Source of the DNA: Sedimenticola sp.
Lineage (GTDB): Bacteria > Pseudomonadota > Gammaproteobacteria > Chromatiales > Chromatiaceae
Assembly (NCBI GenBank): GCA_026985055.1
Contig: JALSQZ010000059.1
Location: 1 to 64,000, forward strand
DNA length: 64,000 bases
Direction: 5' to 3'
Shown: in pieces, positions 44,408 through 53,464 of the stretch
Layout of the letters: every line of letters starts with the position of its first letter
How positions within the stretch are numbered: the stretch's first letter is position 1
Position numbers and translations under genes: made by a program
The notes under the pieces: generated by a model
What the model was told of the DNA's origin: nothing
The model's input: the letters and a program-made list of their open reading frames with translations, nothing else
Database searches by the model: none

Positions 44408-44709
44408 AATGGCCGGTTTCCGAATGGATAACAATGGCTTACAGATGATGTGGGCGGGACGTAAGACTTCGAGCTATCCCAAAGGGGATAGAGACTTGTG
44501 GCCATGCTACTCCCGAAGGTGGAGTGTCGCCCTTGTTGTTCCTCCGCTATATTAGCGCTTGTTGATAAAACGGTTGCCCGAGGGCAAGTGGCTGTCAACA
44601 CCTAAGGAGTGACGACGTAAAGAGTTACGGAAGCACCGACATCGAGACCGTAATCGGTGGTTCGCAAAAAAACCGCAAGCAATTCAGATCTAGTCAGGAG
44701 AAACCCAAA
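44408..44709 (+). ncRNA. Structured 5' leader of dsrA
   Basis: No protein is encoded. Four more hairpins are visible: CTATCCC/GGGATAG (44474-44480 with 44485-44491), ACTCC/GGAGT (44509-44513 with 44521-44525), TTGCCC/GGGCAA (44574-44579 with 44582-44587) enclosed by GTTGA and TCAAC arms, and CACCGA/TCGGTG (44634-44639 with 44654-44659). The dsrA ribosome site TCAGGAG lies just after the last. It may control translation, stability or attenuation; I know no named RNA family it matches. Confidence 0.5.
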
Positions 44710-45969
44710 ATGGCGATCGACAAGCACGAAACACCCATGATTGACCAGCTCGTGGACGGCCCATGGCCCAGCTTCATCAAGGGCATCCAGCGTCTGCGTG
44801 ATGAGCATCCCAGTGAGCGTATCAATGGCATGGCAAACGACCTGCTGGGTCAGCTGGAGACATCTTACGAGACCCGCAAGGGTTACTGGAAGGGCGGCAC
44901 CATTTCCGTATTCGGTTATGGCGGCGGCATCATTCCGCGCTTCACCGAGTTAAAGAATGACGATGACAGTTCCATGTTCCCGGAAGCGCAGGAATTCCAT
45001 ACCATGCGTATCCAGCCTCCTGGTGGTTTTCATTACACCACGGACATGCTGCGCAAGATCATGGAAATCGACGAGAAACACGGTTCTGGCATGATCTGTC
45101 TGCATGGTCAGACGGGTAACCTGATGCTGGTTGGCATGGATTCCGATGCCATTCAGCCCTGCTTCGATGAAATGAATGCCCTCGGCTGGGATCTCGGTGG
45201 AGCCGGCCCCTGCGTGCGCACCGGCATGTCCTGCGTGGGCGCGGCACGTTGCGAGCATTCCAACGCCGATGAGATGAAGATCAACCGTGTGCTGCTGAAC
45301 AACTTCCAGGATGACATGCATCGTCCCGCATTGCCTTACAAGTTCAAGTTCAAGGTTTCCGGTTGCGCCAACGACTGCACCAACTCCATTCAGCGTGCAG
45401 ACATGGCCATCATCGGCACCTGGCGCGACGACATGAAAGTCAACCAGGAAGAGGTCAAGGCCTTTGTCGAAAAGAAAGGTCGCAAATATGTTGTTGACAA
45501 TGTCATCAGCCGTTGCCCCACCAGTTCCCTGTCCCTGAACGACGACGACACCCTCGAAGTGAACAACAAGGACTGTGTCCGTTGCATGCACTGCATCAAT
45601 GTCATGACCAAGGCCCTGTCTGCCGGTGACGACAAGGGCGTAACCATCCTCATCGGTGGCAAGCGTACCCTGAAAATCGGCGACCTGTTCGGCACGGTTC
45701 TGATTCCCTTCATGAAACTCGATACCGACGAGGATTACGAAAAGCTGGTAGAGCTGGCCGAAGAGTGCATCGACTTCTTCGCCGAGAATGCCCTGGAGCA
45801 CGAGCGTACCGGCGAAATGATCGAGCGTATCGGTCTGGCCAATTTCCTCGAAGGCATTGGTGTCGATATCGATCCCAACATGATCAATCATCCTCGTACC
45901 AGCAGCTATATCCGTACTGATGGCTGGGATGAAGAAGCCGCCAAGTGGAAAGAAAGAAAGGCTGGCTGA
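44710..45969 (+). CDS. dsrA: Reverse-type dissimilatory sulfite reductase alpha subunit
   Basis: A 419-residue subunit of the cytoplasmic siroheme enzyme which, in sulfur oxidizers, releases sulfite from DsrC-bound sulfur. The siroheme/[4Fe-4S] cysteines lie in RTGMSCVGAARCEHSN and KVSGCANDCTNSIQ; an inserted ferredoxin domain follows (SRCPTSS, then NKDCVRCMHCIN). It heads the dsr operon, with a strong AGGAG site. The 87 bases to dsrB hold a perfect hairpin. The reverse (oxidative) type is inferred from the neighbouring dsrEFH and dsrL. Confidence 0.97.
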   Translation: MAIDKHETPMIDQLVDGPWPSFIKGIQRLRDEHPSERINGMANDLLGQLETSYETRKGYWKGGTISVFGYGGGIIPRFTELKNDDDSSMFPEAQEFHTMRIQPPGGFHYTTDMLRKIMEIDEKHGSGMICLHGQTGNLMLVGMDSDAIQPCFDEMNALGWDLGGAGPCVRTGMSCVGAARCEHSNADEMKINRVLLNNFQDDMHRPALPYKFKFKVSGCANDCTNSIQRADMAIIGTWRDDMKVNQEEVKAFVEKKGRKYVVDNVISRCPTSSLSLNDDDTLEVNNKDCVRCMHCINVMTKALSAGDDKGVTILIGGKRTLKIGDLFGTVLIPFMKLDTDEDYEKLVELAEECIDFFAENALEHERTGEMIERIGLANFLEGIGVDIDPNMINHPRTSSYIRTDGWDEEAAKWKERKAG

Positions 45970-45994
45970 TACCGAAGTTTTTTTGATCCGATCA

Positions 45995-46021
45995 GCAGGC
46001 AGCGGGGTGTCCGCTGCCTGC
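45995..46021 (+). other. Hairpin between dsrA and dsrB
   Basis: GCAGGCAGCGG (45995-46005) and CCGCTGCCTGC (46011-46021) form a perfect 11-bp stem with loop GGTGT. There is no T-run, so processing or stabilisation of the messenger is more likely than termination. Confidence 0.7.
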
Positions 46022-46056
46022 AGTGAACAACACGATTTTCAATTTAGGAGGTTCGC

Positions 46057-47130
46057 ATGTCAGATGCACCTGTTATGCCCATAGAGTCTGGAACGCCCGA
46101 CAGTTTCCAGTATATGCACCCCACACTGCGTAAGAATTATGGTCAGTGGGCCTATCACGATCGTCCCCGTCCTGGTGTTCTGCATCATGTGTCCAAGTAT
46201 GGCGATGAGATCTGGACCGTAAAGGCCGCTTCTCCCCGTCAGCTCGATATTCTCACCCTGCGTGAGATCTGTGATATTGCCGATGAATTCTGCAAAGGCT
46301 ATCTGCGTTTCACCATGCGTGGCAACATCGAGTACATGGTAACGGATGAATCCCAGGTCGAGCCGCTGATCAAGCGTCTCAATGACGCGGGTTATCCGGT
46401 TGGTGGTACCGGCAACTCCGTTACCATGATTTCCCATACCCAGGGGTGGCTGCACTGTGATATTCCCGGAACCGACGCTTCCGGCGTGGTCAAGTCCCTG
46501 ATGGACGAACTCATCGACGAGTTCGTGGTCGAGGAAATGCCCAACCGCGTGCATATCACCACTTCCTGCTGCCAGATCAACTGTGGTGGTCAGGGTGATA
46601 TTGCCATCAACGTCCAGCACACCAAGCCGCCCAAGATCAATCATGATCTGGTAGGTAATGCCTGTGAGCGTCCTTCCGTTGTGGCGCGTTGTCCGGTGGC
46701 GGCGATTCGTCCCGCCATGGTAAACGGCAAGCCCACCCTGGAAGTGGACGAGAAGAAATGCATCTGCTGCGGCGCCTGTTTCCCTCCCTGTCCTCCCATG
46801 CAGATCAACGATCCCGAGCATTCCAAGCTGGCGATATGGGTTGGCGGCAAGCATTCCAATGCGCGTTCCAAACCCATGTTCCACAAGCTGGTTGCTGCGG
46901 GCCTGCCGAACAACGCGCCTCGCTGGCCCGAAGTTGCCAAAGTGGTCAAGCAGATCCTGTCCGCATACAAGGAAAACGCCAACGACTATGAGCGTATGGG
47001 CGAGTGGGTCGAGCGTATCGGCTGGCAGCGTTTCTTCGAGCTGACCGGTCTGCCGTTCACCAAATACCACATCGATAACTGGCGTGGCAGCCGCAACAGC
47101 CTGAATCAGTCTGCGCACATTCGCTTCTGA
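46057..47130 (+). CDS. dsrB: Reverse-type dissimilatory sulfite reductase beta subunit
   Basis: A 357-residue partner of DsrA. It has the siroheme-site cysteine region TSCCQINCGGQGDIAIN, a ferredoxin domain with KKCICCGACFPPCPPM, and the usual C-terminal GEWVERIGWQRFFELTG. Together the subunits form an alpha2beta2 enzyme holding siroheme amide and iron-sulfur clusters. TTAGGAGG precedes the ATG. Confidence 0.97.
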   Translation: MSDAPVMPIESGTPDSFQYMHPTLRKNYGQWAYHDRPRPGVLHHVSKYGDEIWTVKAASPRQLDILTLREICDIADEFCKGYLRFTMRGNIEYMVTDESQVEPLIKRLNDAGYPVGGTGNSVTMISHTQGWLHCDIPGTDASGVVKSLMDELIDEFVVEEMPNRVHITTSCCQINCGGQGDIAINVQHTKPPKINHDLVGNACERPSVVARCPVAAIRPAMVNGKPTLEVDEKKCICCGACFPPCPPMQINDPEHSKLAIWVGGKHSNARSKPMFHKLVAAGLPNNAPRWPEVAKVVKQILSAYKENANDYERMGEWVERIGWQRFFELTGLPFTKYHIDNWRGSRNSLNQSAHIRF

Positions 47131-47148
47131 TCGGGAGTTGTACAGGTT

Positions 47149-47541
47149 ATGAAATTTTCCATTCAAGTAAATGAAGGCCCCTATCAGCACCAGGCCTCTG
47201 ATTCCGCCTATCAGTTTACCAAGGCGGCGTTGGAGAAAGGTCATGAGTGCTTTCGGGTGTTCTTCTATCATGACGGCGTACTCAACGGAACCCGCCTGAC
47301 CACCCCTCCCCAGGACGACCGCAATATCGTCAACAACTGGACGGAGCTTGCGGAAAAATACGATCTGGATCTGGTGGTATGCGTGGCTGCCGCCCAGCGT
47401 CGCGGTATCGTTGACGACGGTGAAGCCGAGCGTAATGGCAAAGACGCCACAAATATTGCGCCCCGGTTCCGGATTTCCGGGCTTGGACAGCTGGTCGAAG
47501 CCGCTATCCAGAGCGACCGTCTGGTTGTGTTCGGCGATTAA
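47149..47541 (+). CDS. dsrE: Sulfurtransferase subunit DsrE
   Basis: A 130-residue subunit of the DsrE2F2H2 complex (related to TusD), which takes sulfur from upstream carriers and passes it to DsrC. Cys78 in DLVVCVAAAQRRG is at exactly the position of the essential persulfide cysteine of A. vinosum DsrE. It follows dsrB by 18 bases. Confidence 0.95.
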   Translation: MKFSIQVNEGPYQHQASDSAYQFTKAALEKGHECFRVFFYHDGVLNGTRLTTPPQDDRNIVNNWTELAEKYDLDLVVCVAAAQRRGIVDDGEAERNGKDATNIAPRFRISGLGQLVEAAIQSDRLVVFGD

Positions 47542-47556
47542 CAGGAGGATTGAATT

Positions 47557-47964
47557 ATGTCTGATACAAAGAATTTCATGTTCCTCAATCGCCGCGCTCC
47601 CTACGGTACCATCTATGCCTGGGAATCCCTGGAAGTGGTGCTCATTGCGGCCGCATTTGAACAGAATGTAAGTCTGATGTTTGTGGACGATGGCGTATAC
47701 GAGCTGACCAAGGGGCAGGATACGGCAGGCATCGGGATGAAGAATTTCTCACCCACCTACCGTACTCTCGGTGACTACGAAGTCCGTCACATGTATGTGG
47801 ACAAAGCTTCCCTGGAAGCTCGCGGTCTGACTGCTGATGACCTGGTGGAGGTCGAGTGGGAAGACTGGGAGACTGAGGAGTCCGTGGACAATATCGTTGA
47901 AGTGGTCGATTCTGACCGGGTGGCCGAGCTGCTCGAAGAATCTGACGTCGTATTCAGTTTCTAA
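47557..47964 (+). CDS. dsrF: Sulfurtransferase complex subunit DsrF
   Basis: A 135-residue TusC-like structural subunit of DsrEFH. It contains no cysteine, which fits the view that sulfur transfer is done by DsrE and that DsrF is structural. The ATG has an AACAGGAGG site. Confidence 0.93.
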   Translation: MSDTKNFMFLNRRAPYGTIYAWESLEVVLIAAAFEQNVSLMFVDDGVYELTKGQDTAGIGMKNFSPTYRTLGDYEVRHMYVDKASLEARGLTADDLVEVEWEDWETEESVDNIVEVVDSDRVAELLEESDVVFSF

Positions 47965-47975
47965 GGGAGAGCGTA

Positions 47976-48284
47976 ATGAGCGATCTGCATACTGTAAACA
48001 AGTCGCCGTTCGAGAAAAACTCTTTGGAATCCTGCCTCAGGTTCTCCAAGAGTGGTTCTGCCATTCTCCTTTATGAAGATGGCGTATACGGCGCGCTCAA
48101 AGGCACTGCTGTCGAAAGCATGATCGCATCTGCGGTCGGCGAAAAGAAAGTCTATGTTCTGGGCCCGGATTTCAAGGCCCGCGGACTGACCGATGATCGC
48201 ATCATCGACGGTGTGGAAGTAGTGGATTACGCAGGTTTCGTGGACCTGGTTGAAGCTAACGACAAGGTTCAGGCCTGGGTTTGA
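47976..48284 (+). CDS. dsrH: Sulfurtransferase complex subunit DsrH
   Basis: A 102-residue TusB-like subunit of DsrEFH. Cys20 in NSLESCLRFSKSG agrees with the conserved cysteine of DsrH. It lies 11 bases after dsrF and completes the complex that hands sulfur to DsrC, whose gene is next. Confidence 0.93.
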   Translation: MSDLHTVNKSPFEKNSLESCLRFSKSGSAILLYEDGVYGALKGTAVESMIASAVGEKKVYVLGPDFKARGLTDDRIIDGVEVVDYAGFVDLVEANDKVQAWV

Positions 48285-48331
48285 TCCCGATCCTGAATAG
48301 AATTTTTGATTGATTATTAGGAGAAAGAAAC

Positions 48332-48664
48332 ATGCCTATCGAAGTAGATGGTAAGACCCTCGAGACCGACGAGGAAGGTTATCTGGTAAATCTGAGCGAC
48401 TGGGTTCCCGGCGTAGCGGAAGTCATGGCCAAGGAAGACGATCTGGAACTGACCCAGGATCACTGGGACATTATCAACTTCCTGCGCGAGTACTATGAAG
48501 AGTATCAGATCGCTCCTGCGGTGCGCGTACTGACCAAGGCTGTAGGCAAGCGTCTGGGCAAGGAAAAGGGCAACAGCAAATACCTGTATGGTCTGTTCCC
48601 TTATGGTCCCGGCAAACAGGCCTGCCGTTATGCCGGCCTGCCCAAGCCGACCGGCTGCGTTTGA
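48332..48664 (+). CDS. dsrC: Sulfur carrier protein DsrC
   Basis: A 110-residue carrier that links DsrEFH, DsrAB and the DsrMKJOP complex. The C-terminal arm KQACRYAGLPKPTGCV carries Cys98 and the penultimate Cys109, both needed for trisulfide formation. It has its own strong TTAGGAGAAAG site, and a hairpin follows its stop, which could raise the amount of its messenger relative to the distal genes. A cysteine-free paralogue is encoded at 42066. Confidence 0.97.
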   Translation: MPIEVDGKTLETDEEGYLVNLSDWVPGVAEVMAKEDDLELTQDHWDIINFLREYYEEYQIAPAVRVLTKAVGKRLGKEKGNSKYLYGLFPYGPGKQACRYAGLPKPTGCV

Positions 48665-48680
48665 TCGCAGACTGAAACGG

Positions 48681-48708
48681 CGGGAAGGCAGTTCCGGCTG
48701 CCTTCCCG
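48681..48708 (+). other. Hairpin between dsrC and dsrM
   Basis: CGGGAAGGCAG (48681-48691) and CTGCCTTCCCG (48698-48708) form a perfect 11-bp stem with loop TTCCGG, followed by GTTTCC. It may be a partial terminator or an RNase barrier giving more dsrC transcript. Confidence 0.7.
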
Positions 48709-48741
48709 GTTTCCCCGAAATCTGAAAGAGTTTTTCGAAAC

Positions 48742-49467
48742 ATGTCGCTCGCTATCACAGTGTTTTTCTATCTGGCCACGGTAATTCTGATTGCCGGGCT
48801 GGCGTATCGTATCTGGGTTTATGCCAAGGTGCCCGCGCCCCTCAAGATTGCCACGACTCCGGCGCCCGTGACCAAGGGTGGTGTGGTTTTGCGAATGTTC
48901 CGTGAAGTGGCATTTTTCGAAAGTCTCTTCAAGAGCAACAAGTTGTTATGGTTGCTGGGTGTGCTGTTCCATTTCGGTCTGCTGCTGGTGCTGTTGCGCC
49001 ACCTGCGCTATTTCATCAATCCCGTGCCTGAGGTGATCGAGATGATTCAGCCTTTTGGCAAGTATGCTGCATTTGCCATGATCATCGGCTTGCTGGGACT
49101 GTGGGCGCGTCGCCTGATTATCGACCGCGTACGCTACATCACATCTCCCTCCGATCACCTGATTTTGGCGCTGCTGGTTTTGATTGGCATCTCCGGCGCA
49201 TCCATGACCTTTGTTTCCCATGTGGATATCGTGGGGCTCAAGAATTTCACCATGGGATTGCTGACTTTTGATCCGAAGCCCTTGCCCTCTGATCCCTTGT
49301 TGGCGATACACCTGTTTCTGGTATCGGTGCTGATGATCATCTTCCCCTACAGCAAGTTGCTGCATGGCGTGGGAGTATTCTTCAGCCCGACGCGCAATCA
49401 GGTGGACAACCCCAGGGAAAAACGTCATCTGGCGGACTGGGCGCGCAAGTTCGAAGAAAATTCCTGA
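48742..49467 (+). CDS. dsrM: DsrM, cytochrome b subunit of DsrMKJOP
   Basis: A 241-residue membrane protein related to NarI, with about five to six helices. Histidines placed in helices (LGVLFHFGLLL, LRHLRYFINP, AIHLFLVS, SKLLHGVGVFF) are the likely ligands of two b-type hemes. It passes electrons between the quinone pool and the DsrK subunit. Confidence 0.93.
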   Translation: MSLAITVFFYLATVILIAGLAYRIWVYAKVPAPLKIATTPAPVTKGGVVLRMFREVAFFESLFKSNKLLWLLGVLFHFGLLLVLLRHLRYFINPVPEVIEMIQPFGKYAAFAMIIGLLGLWARRLIIDRVRYITSPSDHLILALLVLIGISGASMTFVSHVDIVGLKNFTMGLLTFDPKPLPSDPLLAIHLFLVSVLMIIFPYSKLLHGVGVFFSPTRNQVDNPREKRHLADWARKFEENS

Positions 49468-49507
49468 TAACAGTATGGCATTGTTAAAGAGGCGATAGGT
49501 CCAGCTC

Positions 49508-51043
49508 ATGGCAAAAGCGAATTTTGAAGTCCCCGAGCTCAAAGAGCATCCAGAAGTTCCGAAGATCGAGCCCGGTGCAATGGCTCATCTTGAGACTTTC
49601 AAGGCGAAACCCGAATTCATGGAAGCATTGGGTTTTCCTGGAGAACTGTCTGACAACTGGCAAGAGCAGGCGATCGATGCCATGGGCGACATGCTCAAGA
49701 AGTATCGTTCCCTGCAGGTTTACATGGATTCCTGCGTGAAGTGTGGCGCCTGTACGGACAAATGCCACTACTATCTGGGCACCAAAGACCCCAAAAACAT
49801 GCCAGTGGCGCGTCAGGATCTGATGCGCAAGGTGTATCGCCGCTACTTCACCTTTGCCGGCAAGTATTTTCCCAAGCTGGTGGGTGCGACCGATTTTACC
49901 CAGGAAGTCCTGGATGACTGGTACAACTATTACCATCAATGTTCCCAGTGCCGTCGCTGTTCCGTGTTCTGCCCCTATGGCATCGACACGGCGGAGATTT
50001 CCATGGCCGCCCGCGAAATCATGGATAGGATTGGCCTGGGTGACAAGTATTCCAACGAAATCATAGGCAAGGTTTTCCGTATCGGCAACAACCTTGGCCT
50101 GCCAGGTCCCGCCCTGGAAGATACCCTGGAGGGGCTGGAAGAAGACGTTTTCGACGATACCGGAGTGGAAGTAAAATATCCTCTGGATCAGAAAGGCGTG
50201 GATATCCTGCTGGTAACGCCATCTGCGGATTTCTTTGCCGAACCTCATGTCGATGGCCTGATCGGTTATGGCAAGGTTTTCCATGAGGCAGGTGTTTCCT
50301 GGACCATGAGCAGCAAGGCTTCCGAGGCGGCCAACTTTGGCATGTTCATCGGTTCCTACGAGAATATGCGCAAGGTTTCACAGCGGATTCGGGAAGCAGC
50401 CCTGGAACTGGGCGTCAAGCGCATCATCTTTGGTGAGTGCGGACACGCCTGGCGGGTCGCGTATGCCTTCCTCAACACCCTGGCCGGCCCCTGGGATTTT
50501 CTCGATCAGAACTATCCCGTTCCGCAGCATATTCTGGAATTCACTCTGGGTGAGCTGGAGAAGGGCACCCTGAATATCGACAAGTCCGCCAATGATGACA
50601 TGGTGTTGACCTTCCATGATTCCTGCAACGTGGCCCGCGCCACGCGCATGGGCGACAAGCCGGGTGGTCAGTTCGAGATCCCCCGCGCAGTCATCAAGGC
50701 GGTTTGCAACAACTATGTGGACATGCCGGAAGATACCATTCGGGAAGCGACTTTCTGCTGCGGTGGCGGCGGTGGTCTGCTTACCGATGATCTGATGGAA
50801 CTGCGTGTCAAAGGCGCCAAGCCCCGCATGGAAGCACTGAAAAGCGTTACGGAAGAGTATGGCGTTACCCATATGGCGGCCATCTGCGCCATTTGCAAGT
50901 CACAGTTTACAAAGGTTATCCCCTACTATGGCTTCGACATGGATCAGATCGTCAGTGTACACCAGCTGGTTTCCAATGCCCTGATACTGAGCGGGCAGAA
51001 CAGCGAAGATGAAGATGATGAATCCGAGGAAGACGCAGCCTGA
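49508..51043 (+). CDS. dsrK: DsrK, heterodisulfide reductase-like subunit
   Basis: A 511-residue cytoplasmic iron-sulfur protein related to HdrD. Two [4Fe-4S] motifs appear: CVKCGACTDKC at 76-86 and CSQCRRCSVFCPYG near 157. Two CCG-type regions follow (IIFGECGHAWR, FHDSCNVARATRMG, FCCGGGGGLLTDDL, and AICAICKSQF) which in the family hold a catalytic cluster. In the Dsr pathway it is believed to act on DsrC trisulfide or disulfide. The C-terminal tail is very acidic. Confidence 0.95.
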   Translation: MAKANFEVPELKEHPEVPKIEPGAMAHLETFKAKPEFMEALGFPGELSDNWQEQAIDAMGDMLKKYRSLQVYMDSCVKCGACTDKCHYYLGTKDPKNMPVARQDLMRKVYRRYFTFAGKYFPKLVGATDFTQEVLDDWYNYYHQCSQCRRCSVFCPYGIDTAEISMAAREIMDRIGLGDKYSNEIIGKVFRIGNNLGLPGPALEDTLEGLEEDVFDDTGVEVKYPLDQKGVDILLVTPSADFFAEPHVDGLIGYGKVFHEAGVSWTMSSKASEAANFGMFIGSYENMRKVSQRIREAALELGVKRIIFGECGHAWRVAYAFLNTLAGPWDFLDQNYPVPQHILEFTLGELEKGTLNIDKSANDDMVLTFHDSCNVARATRMGDKPGGQFEIPRAVIKAVCNNYVDMPEDTIREATFCCGGGGGLLTDDLMELRVKGAKPRMEALKSVTEEYGVTHMAAICAICKSQFTKVIPYYGFDMDQIVSVHQLVSNALILSGQNSEDEDDESEEDAA

Positions 51044-51114
51044 GGCAAGCGTCTTTCACAACAAGATAATCCTCCCGTAAAGGGCAACAGTTTTAACTGG
51101 TTTGGAGAGTGACA

Positions 51115-53064
51115 ATGGCAACTCCTAGTGATGAAATGACTAAGAACATTACCTGGCGTCGGTTTGAAGATGGACAGAACAAGTGGGACGACTGGACCGA
51201 TGACATCTTCAACTATGACACTTCACACAAATGCCCGACGTATGTGCATGAGACGCCTCCCTGCCAGGGCAGCTGTCCTTCAGGCCATGATGTGCGTGGC
51301 TGGTTGTCCATCGTGCGTGGCATAGAAAAGCCCAGCGGTGAGATGAGCAAGGAAGAATATGCTTTCTATCGCGCCACCGAATCAAATCCTTTCCCTTCCA
51401 TGATGGGAAGGGTATGTCCGGCGCCCTGTCAGGACGGTTGCAACCGTAATGCGGTAGAGGATTTTGTAGGCATCAATTCCATCGAGCAGTACATCGGTGA
51501 CAAGGGTCTGGAAAATGGCTTCAAGTTCGAGGCCGGCAAGGATACCGGAAAAAAGGTTGCCATTATCGGTGGCGGGCCTGGCGGCATGGCCGCTGCCTAT
51601 CAGCTGCGTCGCATGGGACATGGGGTTACCGTGTTCGAGGCTCAGCCCGAACTGGGCGGCATGATGCGTTACGGCATACCCAACTATCGCGTGCCCCGCG
51701 ACAAGCTGGCCGCGGAAAACCAGCGCATTGTTGACATGGGCGTGGACGTCAAACTCAATACCCGTGTGGGCAAGGACGTCAGCGTCGAGCAGCTGGAAAA
51801 GGATTATGACGCAATCATCTGGGCGGTAGGCTGCTGGACGGGACGTGCCCTGCCCGTAGATGGCTGGGAAGGTACTCCGAACTGTGTTACCGGCGTCGCC
51901 TTCCTCAAGGCTTTCAATGAAGGTCGCATGAAGGTTACCGGCAAAAAGCTCGTGTGTGTTGGTGGTGGTGACACTTCCATCGACGTGGTATCGGTTGCCC
52001 GCCGTATCGGCACCAATCCTGAAATGAGCGGCAATCCGGAAGATGTCGTAAATGACGACAGTGTGGATCACGATGAAAGTCTGGTCAACGGTCGGGCGCC
52101 TGTGGATGCTACCCTGACCTCTCTGTTTACCAAGGAAAACATGATGGCGGCCGAACACGAGATTCATGACGCCATTCAGGAAGGCGTAACCATTCTCGAC
52201 GGTGTCATGCCCCTGGAGGTTCTCAAGGGTGACGACGGACGTGCCACCGGACTGAAGGTCTGTGACTGCACCATGGATGGCATGACTCCGGTTCCCGTCG
52301 AAGGCACGGAGCGCGTGCTGGAAGCCGACATCATCGTCGCGGCCATTGGTCAGGGCGGTGACCTGTCCGGGCTGGAAGATTTCGACAATGGTCGTGGCCT
52401 CATGGATACCACCAACAATTATCAGCTCAAGGACAAGCCCAATCATTTCGCTATTGGCGACATTGTGCGTCCGCATCTGTTGACCACCGCCATCGGTCAG
52501 GCATGGGTGGCAGCCGAATCCGTTGACGAGTTCATGAAGGGCGAGGATATCAAGAAGCGTCCCAAGGTCGATGTACATCATTTCGACCTGTTGGAGAAAC
52601 TTCATGAAACTGGCCTGGATCCCGAAGAGTTCGATCCCAATGCTGGCGATCAGCGCGGTACGTCTTTCGCCAACTATGCGGTACACAACTATGAAGATCG
52701 CTCCTTTGCCGAGATTATCTCCGCAGACGAGTTGTTCCTTGGACATTTTGAAGTCACCCCACGCCACAAGCGTCCGGAAGACGTGCCCAGCGCGGATGAG
52801 GTGCTTGGACACTTCAAGGAGCGTATGCAGGGCCTGGATGACGAAACCGCGCAACAGGAAGCGGATCGTTGCATGAGCTGCGGTCTGTGCTTCGAGTGCG
52901 ACAACTGTGTCATCTACTGTCCCCAGGATGCGGTATATCGCGTGCCCAGGGATCAGGCAACCACCGGTCGTTATGTCGCCACCGACTACGCGCGTTGCGT
53001 GGGGTGCCACATTTGTTCCGACGTATGTCCTACTGGCTACATCAAGATGGGTCTTGGTGAGTAA
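51115..53064 (+). CDS. dsrL: DsrL, NAD(P)H:acceptor oxidoreductase
   Basis: A 649-residue iron-sulfur flavoprotein related to the small subunit of glutamate synthase. It has N-terminal cysteines (CQGSCPSGHDVRGW, VCPAPCQDGCNRN), an FAD-binding IIGGGPGGMAAAYQL, an NAD(P)-binding CVGGGDTSIDVV, and a C-terminal ferredoxin domain (CMSCGLCFECDNCVIYCP and CVGCHICSDVCPTGY). It accepts electrons from DsrAB and is needed for oxidation. The ATG at 51115 follows a GGAGA site; a GTG two codons upstream is less likely. Confidence 0.95.
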   Translation: MATPSDEMTKNITWRRFEDGQNKWDDWTDDIFNYDTSHKCPTYVHETPPCQGSCPSGHDVRGWLSIVRGIEKPSGEMSKEEYAFYRATESNPFPSMMGRVCPAPCQDGCNRNAVEDFVGINSIEQYIGDKGLENGFKFEAGKDTGKKVAIIGGGPGGMAAAYQLRRMGHGVTVFEAQPELGGMMRYGIPNYRVPRDKLAAENQRIVDMGVDVKLNTRVGKDVSVEQLEKDYDAIIWAVGCWTGRALPVDGWEGTPNCVTGVAFLKAFNEGRMKVTGKKLVCVGGGDTSIDVVSVARRIGTNPEMSGNPEDVVNDDSVDHDESLVNGRAPVDATLTSLFTKENMMAAEHEIHDAIQEGVTILDGVMPLEVLKGDDGRATGLKVCDCTMDGMTPVPVEGTERVLEADIIVAAIGQGGDLSGLEDFDNGRGLMDTTNNYQLKDKPNHFAIGDIVRPHLLTTAIGQAWVAAESVDEFMKGEDIKKRPKVDVHHFDLLEKLHETGLDPEEFDPNAGDQRGTSFANYAVHNYEDRSFAEIISADELFLGHFEVTPRHKRPEDVPSADEVLGHFKERMQGLDDETAQQEADRCMSCGLCFECDNCVIYCPQDAVYRVPRDQATTGRYVATDYARCVGCHICSDVCPTGYIKMGLGE

Positions 53065-53086
53065 ACAGGATTCAGAGGCTTATTCC

Positions 53087-53464
53087 ATGACTCGCATTCG
53101 CAGCATGTTGCTTCTGGCAATGACATTGTCCGGGCTGTCCGGCCTGGGCAATGTGTATGCCGCAGAAGCCGTAGAAGGTTCGGCCAAGTTCGAAAAACTT
53201 GATCAGTGCGTGGAACCCACGTCTGTCATGCGCCGCAATCACTTTGAGTTCATCAAGCATCAGCGTAACCTGACCGTGCATCAGGGGATTCGCGGCAGCA
53301 AACACAGTCTTGCCGGCTGCGTGGACTGCCATGCGCGCAAGGACACAGAGGGAAACTTCGTCCCGGTGAATGCGGAAGGACAGTTCTGCGATGCTTGTCA
53401 TGACTATGCTGCTGTGAGTCCGGATTGTTTCAGCTGCCACAGCACCGTACCCGGGGAGAAATGA
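53087..53464 (+). CDS. dsrJ: DsrJ, periplasmic triheme cytochrome c
   Basis: A 125-residue protein with a signal peptide (about 1-26) and three CxxCH sites: CVDCH (78-82), CDACH (101-105) and CFSCH (114-118). Cys41 precedes the hemes and corresponds to the unusual cysteine ligand described for A. vinosum DsrJ. It is part of DsrMKJOP. Its stop codon overlaps the dsrO start. Confidence 0.95.
   Translation: MTRIRSMLLLAMTLSGLSGLGNVYAAEAVEGSAKFEKLDQCVEPTSVMRRNHFEFIKHQRNLTVHQGIRGSKHSLAGCVDCHARKDTEGNFVPVNAEGQFCDACHDYAAVSPDCFSCHSTVPGEK

Noticed and set aside
46060..47271. Long leftward reading frame (403 codons) opposite dsrB
   Set aside because: It is the antisense shadow of a clearly recognisable dsrB, with no motif or ribosome site of its own.
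51382..53010. Leftward reading frame of 542 codons opposite dsrL
   Set aside because: Shadow of dsrL, whose cofactor motifs are unambiguous.
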